From NCBI GenBank assembly GCA_017607445.1, contig JAEVHH010000002.1, positions 6,540,001 through 6,604,000 of the forward strand: 64,000 nucleotides of DNA. The letters run 5' to 3'. A program made the translations under genes and the position numbers. The notes beneath the pieces were generated by a model. It saw only the letters and a program-made list of their open reading frames with translations, was not told the origin of the DNA and did no database searches. How positions within the stretch are numbered: the first letter of the stretch is position 1; each line of letters starts with the position of its first letter. Below, piece by piece: positions 52,008-62,186 of the stretch. Source of the DNA: Histoplasma ohiense. Lineage: Eukaryota > Ascomycota > Eurotiomycetes > Onygenales > Ajellomycetaceae.

Positions 52008-55000
52008 ATATATTCAGCAGTCATTGTTGTCTTCTTTGTTTTTGTTTACTGACTGATTTCTGATAGATTTTATTAAACTGTTTCAAGTACTTCTGACTGT
52101 TCATTAAGTTTTTCTTGAGTTTCCAAGAATTATCTGTGTCTGTACAATCTTTTCATTTGACAAGATATTGAGTTTGATCACAGTACTGATGCTTGTCTAA
52201 TATAGCTTCAACTTCTCATTTCTCTTGTGTGTCTATAATTATTGATTCTGCTTGCAGGATTTGTCTGTCGCGCGCATGATATGGTTTGAGAAGGGAAACA
52301 TGAAATACAGAATGAATTTCTTTATATTGCAGTGTGAGTTTCAGTTTGTACATCTGTGTACTGTGAATATCAATTATTTGAAAAGGACTCAAAAATCAAT
52401 GATCTAGTTTGAATGAGGGTTGCAAGATGGATATATTTTTTGCACACAGCATTACTCAGTCCTCTATCTTAAAGCTTTTTGATATATGATGCTGATTGTA
52501 ATACTTTTTCTCAGCTGCTTTGGCAGCTTTCAGACATTCTTGGATTTTGTTCTTCACTTACTTCATTCATTTCACTTGTTTCATTGCTGATTTTGACATG
52601 CCTGTGCTTGAGAGTTCCACATCTATGTGAAGTTCAGTTGGTCGGCCGATCATTGCTTCAGATGATGTCATTTTTATTGATGTGTGGAAGGTGTTGTTAT
52701 ATGCTCATTGTGTCAGAGAAATCCATTCTATCCAATTATCTTGCTGGTAGCTGCAATATGTGTGAAGATAATGTTCAATCATCTGATTCAATCATTCTGT
52801 CTGACTGTTGGTTTGCAGATGGAATGCTGTTGATAATTTTTGTTGAACATGAAGCAGATAACATAATGTCAATCAAAACTTGCTATTTATTAATGAATCT
52901 CAGTTGCTAATAATATTCACAGATAGATCAAAGTTCTTTGCAACTCTTCATACAATAATATCTGCAAGTTCTTCTGCATCTAGCTCTGAAGATGTGGACA
53001 CAATTATGACTCATTTGATGAATAAATCAACAAATACAACAATAGCATTATAGATTTGACTTCTCTTTTTATTATCTGACAGATCTTCAATAAAGTTCAT
53101 ACTAATTGTATGTCATTTTTTATCTGACACTGAATGTAGTTGTAGCAATCTGTACAGCTTGTGCTGTGGTATTTTGACATATTGACAAACATTGCAAGTT
53201 CTCACATATTCTGCAATCTCATCACTCATACCATGTCACAAGTACTTGCATTTGATCACTTTGATGATTTTGTCATGTTCAAAATGGCCACCTTGGAGAT
53301 CATTGTGATTCATTTTCATTATTTCATGTCTTACAGTCTTATCTTGTGATATGTAGACTTTATCATCTTTTCTGAGCAGATCATCTTTATCTACTGCTCA
53401 GATTAAACAATTATCTACACTAGTGTCACTCATCTCTAGTCTTCTGCAAAGTTCAGATGTGCTGGTGTCTCTATTCTAAATCTGCAGTAAGAGTTCAATG
53501 ATAGATTCAGCTATCTCTTTGTAATAGACTGTCTCAGACTCAAATATCTTGACAGCTAGAATCTGTGGCATCAGAGTCTCTAGATTTAACTTCATAACAT
53601 CTGTGATCTCATTCTCATCTGCAGATGTGTTCTTTATTCTGCAGAGATTGTTGTTATTGATGACTATAGATCTCTTCACTCAACAATTTTCATTAACTTG
53701 CAGATCTTTTCACATCATCTTGACACATTGATCTAACTTTGTATTTTCTTTTGTCTTTAGTGACTTAAAGATCCTCTTACACAGTTTCTCTTGCAGAGTA
53801 GAGAGCTCTGTCAAGAGAGCTGTATATTTTACAAAATCTGAGCAACAACTTGATGCATCTGCAGAATTATTTTTCTCAGAATGATGCTCTATTTCAAAAT
53901 TGAACACTGAGAGCATTTTCATTCAGTGAATCTGACACTCATTTAGCTGCTTTGTTGTCATGAAGCATCAGAGGTTGACATGATCAGATAAAACAGTTAT
54001 TGAGTGTCTGCTATTATATAAGTAGTGATGTCATTGTCTGAAAGCTTCTATAATCAGCAACATTTCTAGATCATATGTTTGATAACATCTTTCTGTTTCT
54101 GTGAGCTTTCTAGACCAAAACACAATCAGATGTCAGTGATCATTATTCATTAATTGTAATATTACTGCAGCAATTGCAACATCAGATCTGTCTGTTTCTA
54201 TACAGAGTTTTCACTGCAGATCAAAGTGAATCAACAATGATGCTTTTGTAAAGCATTCTTTTAACTGCAAAATTGTGTGCTTGCAGTTATTGTCTAACTG
54301 AACAGATGCATTATTCTTCCCTCTTTTTGTTTCATAATCTTTTAACAATTCAGTCAGAGATGCTGTTATTATTGAGAACTTGTATATGAATTGATGATAG
54401 AAATTAATGAATTTTAGAAATATTTGCAATTTGTTTATAGTTTGCAGTTCTGATCAATCTAGAATTGTGTTGACACAGCATTTCTCAACAGTAATGCTCT
54501 GTGTGATAATCACAAAACCCAAAAATCCAATTTCTGTTGTGTGGAATGTACACTTACTAAGTTTGACATATAGTCTCCATTGCCTTAACCATTCCAGCAC
54601 GTTCTTAACATGGATGACATGTTCATCAAGTGTGTTTGAATAGATTATGATATTGTCAAGATAAGCCACACAATATACATCTAAAAGGTCACTGAGGGCT
54701 TTGTTGATATAAGATTGAAAGATCACAGAGGCATTGGTTAGCTCAAAAGATAAGACTAGATATTCAAAATGTTCATATTATATTTGAAATGCTGTTTTTC
54801 ATTCATTCTCTGTTTGTATGCAAATTCTATGATATATGTCTCTCAGATTCAGTTGTGTATATATTTTGACATCTGCTAATCTATCAAGTATTTCACTTAT
54901 CAAGAGCAGTGAATATTGATTCTTGATCATTATTTCATTCAATCCTCAATAATCTATGCAAAGATGCAGAGTTTCATCTTTCTTCAGTGTGAATATCACT

Positions 55001-55779
55001 GACACATCAGCTGAGCTCTTGAACAGACATATTCAATTCTTCTCTAATGTCTTTTCAATATATTCTCAGAGAACAGAGAGTTCTTGAGATGATAAGTTAT
55101 ATATCAGTCAGTATGAGGGTTTCTTGTCAGATTTGAGCTCTATGATATGATCATGAGATGCATATTCTGCATCAGATATATCTTCTCAGAATATATCAAG
55201 ATAATCTTTATAATCATCTGAGATATTTGGCTCAGTTGCTGCACTCGCAGCTCATAATGATAAAGCAGTGAATATAATATTGCCATCATCAATTAGTGTT
55301 GTGAATTCTTTAGCAGTATTCAGATGCACATGGTTAATATTCAACACTTTTCTATAGATTCAGCATCTTCACACTCAGTTGATATCAGAGTTCACAGCTT
55401 CCAACCACAGCATGCTCAAAATTACATCATATTCACTAATATTGATCTCTTTGAAATGGTGGAATCCTTCTTGAAGAATGTGTTCATCATTGATAATCTT
55501 CATTGCAGCTCTTCATTGTTCATATGATTTAATCTTATGATTATCAACTGCTTCCACCACTTTTGATTTATCTTCTGTCTTCAAGAAATATTTTGATGCT
55601 CAGACATGAGACACAAAATTTGCATCTGTGTCAGAATTCATTAGTGTCCACATCATTGACCATCCTGCTTCTGTCAGCATCTATGTATTCATTGCCAATA
55701 ATTGTTTATCTCACAGTATAGTTGTTTGTATTCTCAATGCAGCAGCTGCTTCTATGATTGAGATTGCTGATTTTTTGCT
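51988..55779 (-). pseudogene. Gypsy-2 pol (protease, RT, RNase H, integrase, chromodomain), broken
   Basis: Minus-strand pieces in order: protease region ending in a DVILSMLWLEAVN-type motif near 55400; RT including a 90-codon open piece at 54726-54454 with the catalytic box YLDNIIIYS at about 54638-54664 (second Asp lost by G-to-A); RNase H (about 54240-53990); integrase zinc domain and core (about 53400-52600), where the second catalytic Asp is Asn as in Gypsy-1; chromodomain near 52240-52090. The last stop is either TGA at 52023-52021 or TAA at 51990-51988. It is therefore tail-to-tail with the opposite-strand gene that ends at 52007. Confidence 0.85.
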
Positions 55780-56810
55780 TGTTGAACTTGGTTGTGCTTT
55801 TCAGAGTGTAACATTCAACAATCATTTGCAATATGACTCTTCTTATGACAGTGAGAACACTTCTTCATTCAGTTATATTTATCTTTCTTGATTTGTTCAG
55901 TTGAATCTGTTTGTTTCTCTCATTTCCTCTTGTTCCAATAGTTGCTAGATTTATCAGAATGATGCTGATTTTCTATGAATATTGCAGATCTTCCTTTGTG
56001 GATAGCATGCTGTTGCTCTGACATATTTTTCTTGAGAATCTGTAGAGTTCAAAGCAACTCTTTGTAGTTCTGAGGCTCTTGATTTCAATGATTGAGTTCA
56101 GTGCATAATATCTTCAACATCTTACTACACAAGTTATCCATTCTTTGTTCTTCACTATATAAGGGTAAGTAGTATTCTCAGTCTTTGAGATATTTAGAGA
56201 AATTGTGTATCAATTGCCATTCTTGTTGCTTTGCATCTTGAAATTTTTGACTCATCAATTGATGCTGATTCTGTGGATTGTTAATTTGCATTTCTAGATG
56301 TGATAACATATTGTCAAAAGTCAATGATGTTGCTCCTCCATGTCTCTCATACAATGATACAAAATTCAACCATTTCTGCTTAACATGGGTGTCAAGGTAG
56401 AGTTTAGCATCATTTATCTTGTGTTCTTTCTTTCAATAATATCAGTGGTAGTGTGTAAAGAGAGTCAGCATGCAATCTTTATAGTTCTTGAATTCTAACA
56501 TATTTTTTTCTTGATAATAGTTCTTAATCTTCAACCTCAGTGGTGTTTCATTATCATCATCTGTATTGTTCACAGATTGATTTTGCAGTGATTCTGTGGT
56601 GATATTCTGAGTTAATTGAGGCTTGATAAGAGTATCTTCATGAATCTGTGCTTCCAACTTGTTGAGCTGCTGTTGCACATGCAGAATAGCTAATTGCTGC
56701 TCTTGTTCACAGATTTGATCATTCAACTGTTGCAAACACACATTGTAATCATCAGAGGCAGTAGAGGATTCAGATTGATTTTCAAGAGATCTTGTGTGTG
56801 TTGAGATCAT
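55780..56810 (-). pseudogene. Gypsy-2 gag, broken
   Basis: ATG at 56810 (MISTHTRSLENQSES), then a Gln-rich coiled-coil-like segment (LQQLNDQICEQEQQLAILHV), about 120 codons before the first TGA. A capsid-like region follows, and a CCHC zinc knuckle at about 55818-55865 with all four ligands kept (C-x2-C-x4-H-x4-C). Several TGA stops interrupt it. Confidence 0.87.
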
Positions 56811-56896
56811 CTTGCATGTTTTAACTAATGTTGTGTGCTTTATTGTAGGTGTGTGTAACAACGGACCACTCAAATAAAGTTTAGAGCGATTAGAAT

Positions 56897-57167
56897 TGTA
56901 AGAGATGGTTGTAGATATAATTATGGAAGTAGTGTGAAGTATGCATGTAGAATGTTAAGAAGGTAGCAATCTCTATTATTCAAAGCTAATCACTGATCTT
57001 CTAATATCTATGGATATCAGCAAGTATTATATAGGCGACCTCCATGTGCTACAGCTGTCTATGATACTGTGCACTATGCCTCTTCTCATTAATTCTGATG
57101 TGTTCTGTGTTCTTCTATCGCCACATAGCTATTTCCTAATATAGATATCTCCGTTGCGCCTATTACA
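56897..57167 (-). repeat. Gypsy-2 5' LTR (271 bp)
   Basis: Partner of 50036-50306 and directly upstream of gag on the minus strand. Confidence 0.95.
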
Positions 57168-57172
57168 GAAAC
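57168..57172. repeat. Gypsy-2 target-site duplication GAAAC, right
   Basis: Identical to 50031-50035. Confidence 0.9.
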
Positions 57173-58436
57173 ACAGACATGCTTCATCATCAAGCAGTGC
57201 TTGCATTTTTTGCATCAATTCTCAGCAGACTCACAATGATGATAGAGAGATGTTGTCAAATGTCAAATACAACAACAGCAATATACTGCTGCATTTCTTT
57301 CTAACATTTCAACAAAATCATTCACTTTCTCATCTTCATCTACATTATCAGCCAACTCAAATAACATACCAAGATCTTGACTCAGTAAGGATGACATCAA
57401 TGTAATAGCAGAATACAAAAACACACTTTCTGAAACACTGCTATAATTGAATGCCACACTCTGCTGTGACAACAGATCATTAGAGTTTATATAGAATTCT
57501 AGAATCTCATCTACATTCTCATAGATCTGCACATCAAATACAAATCTCACAACAGCAGTTTGATATGTGGTAAATCTCTCATTCAGAACTTCATCAGAGA
57601 GCAGCATCTTATGAAATTTATTGATCAAAGATTGATCAGTTATATGAAAGTGCTCAGACATCTATAACTCATTAGTATTCTTAACAATCTCAGTTTAAGA
57701 AAACTTACAGCAGCACAACTTCTATTTGATATATGACAGATATAATAGCATGTCTATTCATCATTCATAAAGTAAGAATATACTGAAGGGTTCTGCAATC
57801 TCTTCAGACAACCCAAGCAAATGCTCTCAATGACAGACAGCATATCACTCTTTATAGACTCTGAATCAGCAATAGAAACAGCTGATTCTGACATTCTATC
57901 ATAACTTTAATTAGTATCAAGACCTTATTCAAAGAAGAAGGAAAAGCAAAAGCAATAAGAAAGAAAGACAGATGTTGAAGATTGAAATCAATATTGCAAT
58001 GATGATCAAAGAAATTGCAACAACACAAAACTCAATTCAAAATGAAAAACACAACCACACAATCAAAACTTCAAATTTTGCAATAAAAATTGCATAGAAA
58101 GATACAGTGTACTTTGTTTGATAAATTGATGTATTCTTTTTTAATAAAAAATTGTTAGTGATGATGTTGATGATGATATTCAATGGAGTGTGATTTTTGA
58201 TGTAGAAGTCAAAGAAAAGGGATCAGAAGTTGTGTCTAAATCATGATTGAACTGCAATGACACTGAAGATGGAAAAACATTCTCTCAAAACAGCAACACT
58301 TCAGAATTAATCTCAACAATTAATCCAGCTCAATTCTGTGAACTCTATACAATATTAACCACACAGTATATGTTATGAACTTCACACATTGCAGTAAGAA
58401 GCTCTGAGGATCAGATCTTTGAAGAAGAGAGATAAT

Positions 58437-58707
58437 TGTAATAGATGCAATGAAGATATCTATATTAGAAAATAGCTATATGATGATAGAAGAACACAGA
58501 ACACATCAGAATTAATAGGAAGAGATATAGCACACAGCATTATAGACAGCTATAGCATATAGTGGTCATCTATATAATGCTCACTGATATCTGTAGATAT
58601 TAGAAGATCAGCAATTAGCTTTGAATAATAGAGATTGCTATCTTCTTAACATTCTATATACATACTTCACACTACTCTCATAATTATACCTACAACCATC
58701 TCTTACA
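58437..58707 (+). repeat. Gypsy-1 3' LTR (271 bp)
   Basis: Pairs with 44428-44698. Differences are transitions such as GACGC versus GATGC. Confidence 0.95.
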
Positions 58708-58712
58708 GACTC
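58708..58712. repeat. Gypsy-1 target-site duplication GACTC, right
   Basis: Identical to 44423-44427. Confidence 0.9.
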
Positions 58713-60330
58713 ATCAGAAGAGACATCAGAATGTGAAATCATTGTTCAGATATTTCTTTATTTCAAATCTACAATCTTGCATTTCATTGATTTCTGTCAA
58801 TATTTGTCAATTTCTTCAGATCTACTAATGACATTCTTATATTCTTTTGAAACAGAATCAGTGAGAGAAGAAGAAATGTAGATGACAAATGCTTTTGCTG
58901 ATTTTACTCAATTGATATCAGCTAATTCAGAAATGACAGTATCATCAATAAGATAAGTTGCTGAACTTACAGCTTCAGATATTGTCTGATTAGTATTGTT
59001 CTGTGAGATTGTAGATTCTTTTGTAGATTCTTTTGTAGAAAAAACAACATCACTGATGACAATTATTTTATTAATTATAGAACTTCAGAGATGATAGATT
59101 GAGTTATCATGAAACTCTATAAGTTTATAGATTTCTACTCTCACAGACAGTTTGTTGATTGATTTTTGAGATTCATAAAGATGTGTGTAAACATCAACAT
59201 CTAGCTCTCTAAAATGATGAAGTTGGAGTGGGGTGTTGATTAGCACTGAGAAGGGGATTGTATAAGAGCATTGTATAGATGCTTTGTTGATGTTGATGAT
59301 AGATCAGTATTTCTCATTATATAGAGTGATGAAAGTTGATGTATTGTTGATAATTGTAATCATCATTTCAAGAACATCTGCTCAGAATTTTTTTGATATA
59401 TTCATGTCTAGAAGCACTGTTCTTACATGCATCATTATCATACAAATTCCTCTCTCAGAAACATCATCTTGATGAGAAGATTGAGATGTAGTAGATTCTC
59501 AGATAGTGTCATCTTTGAATATTATTGTTATCATTTTGTTTGATCAAAAAACATCATTGATATCAGTTCTAACTAGCACTGATGATGTGAAGCTGAGATT
59601 CTTCATGAATTGAACTCAGTGAGTGTAAATTTCAATGATTTGATTTTTGATATGTAAAAAATAAATTCATCTGTAACAGATGGTGTCATTGATGATTAGT
59701 ATATAATATTTGATCTCTTGATGAGATTCTATAGAGTAATCAGACATGTCATTCAGTGTACAACTGCTGTCAGTGAGGTTGATATGAATGCATTGCATTG
59801 CTTGCAACACTCATGGCATTGAAATTTGTGAGAACTTGCATGTCATGTCTGCTTTGATGTAGCTGTTGCAGAAGAAGCCTGTTTTAGACTCTTTGATATA
59901 AATGCTGAATGATGGGTTCTTCACTAGTGCAATGATCACATCAGTGTGAATATGCTCTAGTGTAATATGCCATTTCATGAGTGTTCTTGTCAGGGGATTG
60001 CAATTGCTAGGTTGATCACTAGATTGATCATTAGATTTCCCCACAATTGTCAACATTGCATTCTCATAATCATAAGATTTGGCTATAAAATGAACAGTCT
60101 GAGATGGGTGATAAATGTCTACTTGGAATTCTTGTTCTATTATTTTGTAGACTGATTCTTTGAATGTGTGAACAGTGATGAAGTTGATGCTGTTTGAAGC
60201 TTTTATTGTAAAATAAGAAGAAGTGGTGTCAGATAGTTGATATCTGAAATCTTGATCTTCTAGCTTGACAAAGAATAGAAGATTGACTGTGAGATTGAAG
60301 ATTCAGTGAATATAATCAACTGAGATATTT
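58713..60330 (-). pseudogene. Copia pol, N-terminal part (pre-integrase and integrase region), broken
   Basis: On the minus strand at 60056-59811 an 81-codon piece matches the GAG-pre-integrase domain (LMKWHITLEHIHTDVIIALV, with a FFCNSYIKADMT zinc-binding half in which one Cys is now Tyr). Downstream to 58713 the integrase region is riddled with stops. The missing part of pol lies across the Gypsy-1 insertion at 44422 and below. Exact limits are uncertain because of the mutations. Confidence 0.75.
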
Positions 60331-61990
60331 CTCTCTTCTGATTCAAAAAGAATATCATCTATCTCCTCAATCTATTCTACTTCATCATCTGCAGTGGTAA
60401 TTTGTAAATCACTCTGAAATGACTTCAAGTGCATCAATGAGTGTCTTTCACTCATCATATTGAAGCTTATGCAGATGTTGAGATATCAAGGTTTGAATGT
60501 TGTAGCAGACAATGCAGATAAAGCAATTGCTGTGTTAATATTAGATTGTAAGATAAGAAGATCTGATGCTTTGATATCAGTAGATTTATCATCATTTTTA
60601 TTCTTCTTTTTATTCTTTCTTTTCTTTTTGATACTTTCTGTATTGTCAGTACTCTTGTTATCTTTATTATTTCTTCTTCATCACTCAGATGTTTTGTCAG
60701 AGTTGAGATGATAGTATATAGCTTTTGTATGCTCTGAAATTCTGCAGTGTTCACATTTTGCAGTTGTGATGAAAGTTGTGTTGTCATTATCATTGATAAC
60801 TGCATTGATCTTTGAAGATTTAGAGCATTCAGAATCCTCTGATTTGTTTATACAGTGAGTGATTTGCTTTGTAAGATTGTTGATATCTAGATTGACAATT
60901 GAGCTCTGATCTGTTCTGTAGAATGTATCAAGATAAGATTTGATATAGAATCTCTGATAATCTCAAAGACTGATTATAAAGAAATTATGAAGATAGTTCT
61001 CACTGTGATCCTCTGTGAGTTCTCACATACAAGTGAATAGATAGTGATATCAGCAAATATACATCAGATAATTACTATTCTTGACATGCAGATGGATAAA
61101 TTCTTTGAGAATACTAATTCTCTTCTTCTCAAGAAACATTGTATATACTGTGCTTATTTTATTTCATAAAGCTGCTGCATTGTCAGATTGTATGAATCTC
61201 ATTGTTAAATGAACAGAATCTACCAAGGATTGCAACATTCAATAGAAGAGTAATTTTGAATGTATTGTTCAGTATTATTGATTGAGTGAAGATAAACTTT
61301 CAGATGATTTCTGCTGATTTTTATTTAGAATATCTGCATCATCAATCATCTCTGTGTCTGACAATATTGCTATCTTTCACATTTGATAGTTGGTGTCATT
61401 GAATGTGATAATAGACTTCATATTCAACAAGATCTGTGCTTTCTTCTGATACTTATGAACTAGAAGATTCAGATCTTCTACTGATATAGAATTCAGAGAA
61501 AATGAAGAAAATGATTGTGTATATACTGTCATCAATCACTCACAGAGTGTGATAAGATCTGTCACAGCTATAGTCATCATATCATTGAAATTCAGTGTAG
61601 ACATTGATATAGAACTGAATATATCATCTTCAGATTCTTCATATTCTGACATCTTATCTGTATTGTATGCTGAGTCAGAGATTGTAGTATCTTTCTCTGT
61701 CATTGTGTATTCAGTTTGATCACTCTGCCTTCGAATTGAATTTCGCTCAACAATGAGAGAAGTTAAGATAGAGATCTTTGATTGTGAATGTAGTGTCTTC
61801 TTACATTTTGATATGAGAGTTGCAGATAATTGAGAATCATTTATAATCAATCTGACTTAGAGAGGTTCTGAATGAAAATAAATAAGTTTTTGATCTCTTC
61901 AAGATTGTAATGAAATCTCTGCAGTAGTCTCAACAGCAATTCTGTCAATTACACCACTTTTGTAGACAAAGAGTTCTCTTTTCAGAGGAA
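60331..61990 (-). pseudogene. Copia gag, broken
   Basis: Minus-strand fragments (104 codons at 61850-61536; 112 codons at 60805-60467) separated by stops. A CCHC-type zinc knuckle survives at about 60718-60762 with its last Cys changed to Tyr. Position between the 5' LTR and the pre-integrase domain makes it gag. The initiator and exact ends could not be fixed. Confidence 0.65.
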
Positions 61991-62084
61991 TATTGTCCAA
62001 CTCATTCAATATAATGTCAGTCACAGCATATTCTAATTAAAACATCTCATTTTTTTTTAAAAATCTGCTATTCAGGCCATAACC

Positions 62085-62181
62085 TGTGGGATGGTTAATC
62101 TTCTCATTGTGCGATCGCTAGCTAACTATATAGGGGTAATCACGTGCGGTGGAGGGCCGCCTGGGCAACTAGTGCCCAACA
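62085..62181 (-). repeat. Copia 5' LTR (97 bp)
   Basis: Partner of 42752-42848. On the minus strand the base after its CCCACA end starts GGTTATGGCC, a plausible primer-binding region. Confidence 0.93.
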
Positions 62182-62186
62182 CATCT
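62182..62186. repeat. Target-site duplication CATCT, right copy
   Basis: Partner of 42747-42751. Confidence 0.9.

Larger units (their letters stand above)
50036..57167 (-). mobile_element. Gypsy-2: Ty3/gypsy chromodomain retrotransposon, minus orientation, complete in outline
   Basis: 7132 bp with 271-bp LTRs at 50036-50306 and 56897-57167, flanked by GAAAC (50031-50035 and 57168-57172). Same family and gene order as Gypsy-1 but reversed and inserted into it, which makes it the youngest of the three nested elements. Its LTR pair differs at about 29 of 271 positions by eye, all transitions. It has slightly fewer disabling changes in the RT box than Gypsy-1 (YLDN rather than YLNN). Not coding-competent. 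Confidence 0.95.
49607..57894 (-). pseudogene. Gypsy-1 opposite-strand three-exon gene (Cys-rich), split by Gypsy-2
   Basis: On the minus strand, opposite to pol: exon 1 57894-57709 (186 nt), intron of 47 nt, exon 2 57661 down to the Gypsy-2 insertion at its 3' end, exon 3 49972-49607 (366 nt, TAA). Starts, splice sites and the exon lengths that can be measured match those in Gypsy-2 exactly. Cysteines in exon 1 lie at residues 26, 29, 41, 49, 53 and 60. Gypsy-2 landed at the exon 2/intron 2 border (GTTTC|AGTAAGT). Internal stops are TGA, except a TAG at codon 47 where Gypsy-2 has TGA, both one step from TGG. Function unknown; no known family recognised. Confidence 0.65.
44428..58707 (+). mobile_element. 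Gypsy-1: Ty3/gypsy chromodomain retrotransposon, plus orientation, interrupted by Gypsy-2
   Basis: 271-bp LTRs at 44428-44698 and 58437-58707 (TG...CA ends), flanked by the 5-bp duplication GACTC (44423-44427 and 58708-58712). Its interior is split by Gypsy-2 at 50036-57167; without the insert and its duplicated GAAAC it measures 7143 bp. Order: LTR, gag with zinc knuckle, protease, RT, RNase H, integrase, chromodomain, then a gene on the opposite strand, then LTR. It sits in the pol gene of the copia element. The LTR pair differs at about two dozen positions, all transitions by eye. All genes are broken. Confidence 0.95.
42752..62181 (-). mobile_element. Ty1/copia LTR retrotransposon, minus orientation, host to two nested gypsy insertions
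   Basis: Bounded by 97-bp direct repeats (42752-42848 and 62085-62181) that look identical, starting TG and ending CA on both strands, and flanked by a 5-bp duplication CATCT (42747-42751 and 62182-62186). On the minus strand a polypurine run of seven G (42849-42855 as C7) sits directly against the 3' LTR, fixing the orientation. Domains read from the right: gag with a damaged zinc knuckle, GAG-pre-integrase domain, integrase region, [gypsy insertion], reverse transcriptase, RNase H. Subtracting the nested elements leaves about 5.15 kb, a normal copia size. The interior is CpG-poor and full of stops, while LTRs and the first 80 bp inside the left LTR keep their CpGs. Non-autonomous now. Confidence 0.93.

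Noticed and set aside
44428..58707. Large inverted duplication or palindrome centred near 50.8 kb
   Set aside because: The two gypsy copies are in opposite orientation, but LTR directions and the GAAAC and GACTC duplications show one element inserted into the other, not a palindromic rearrangement.
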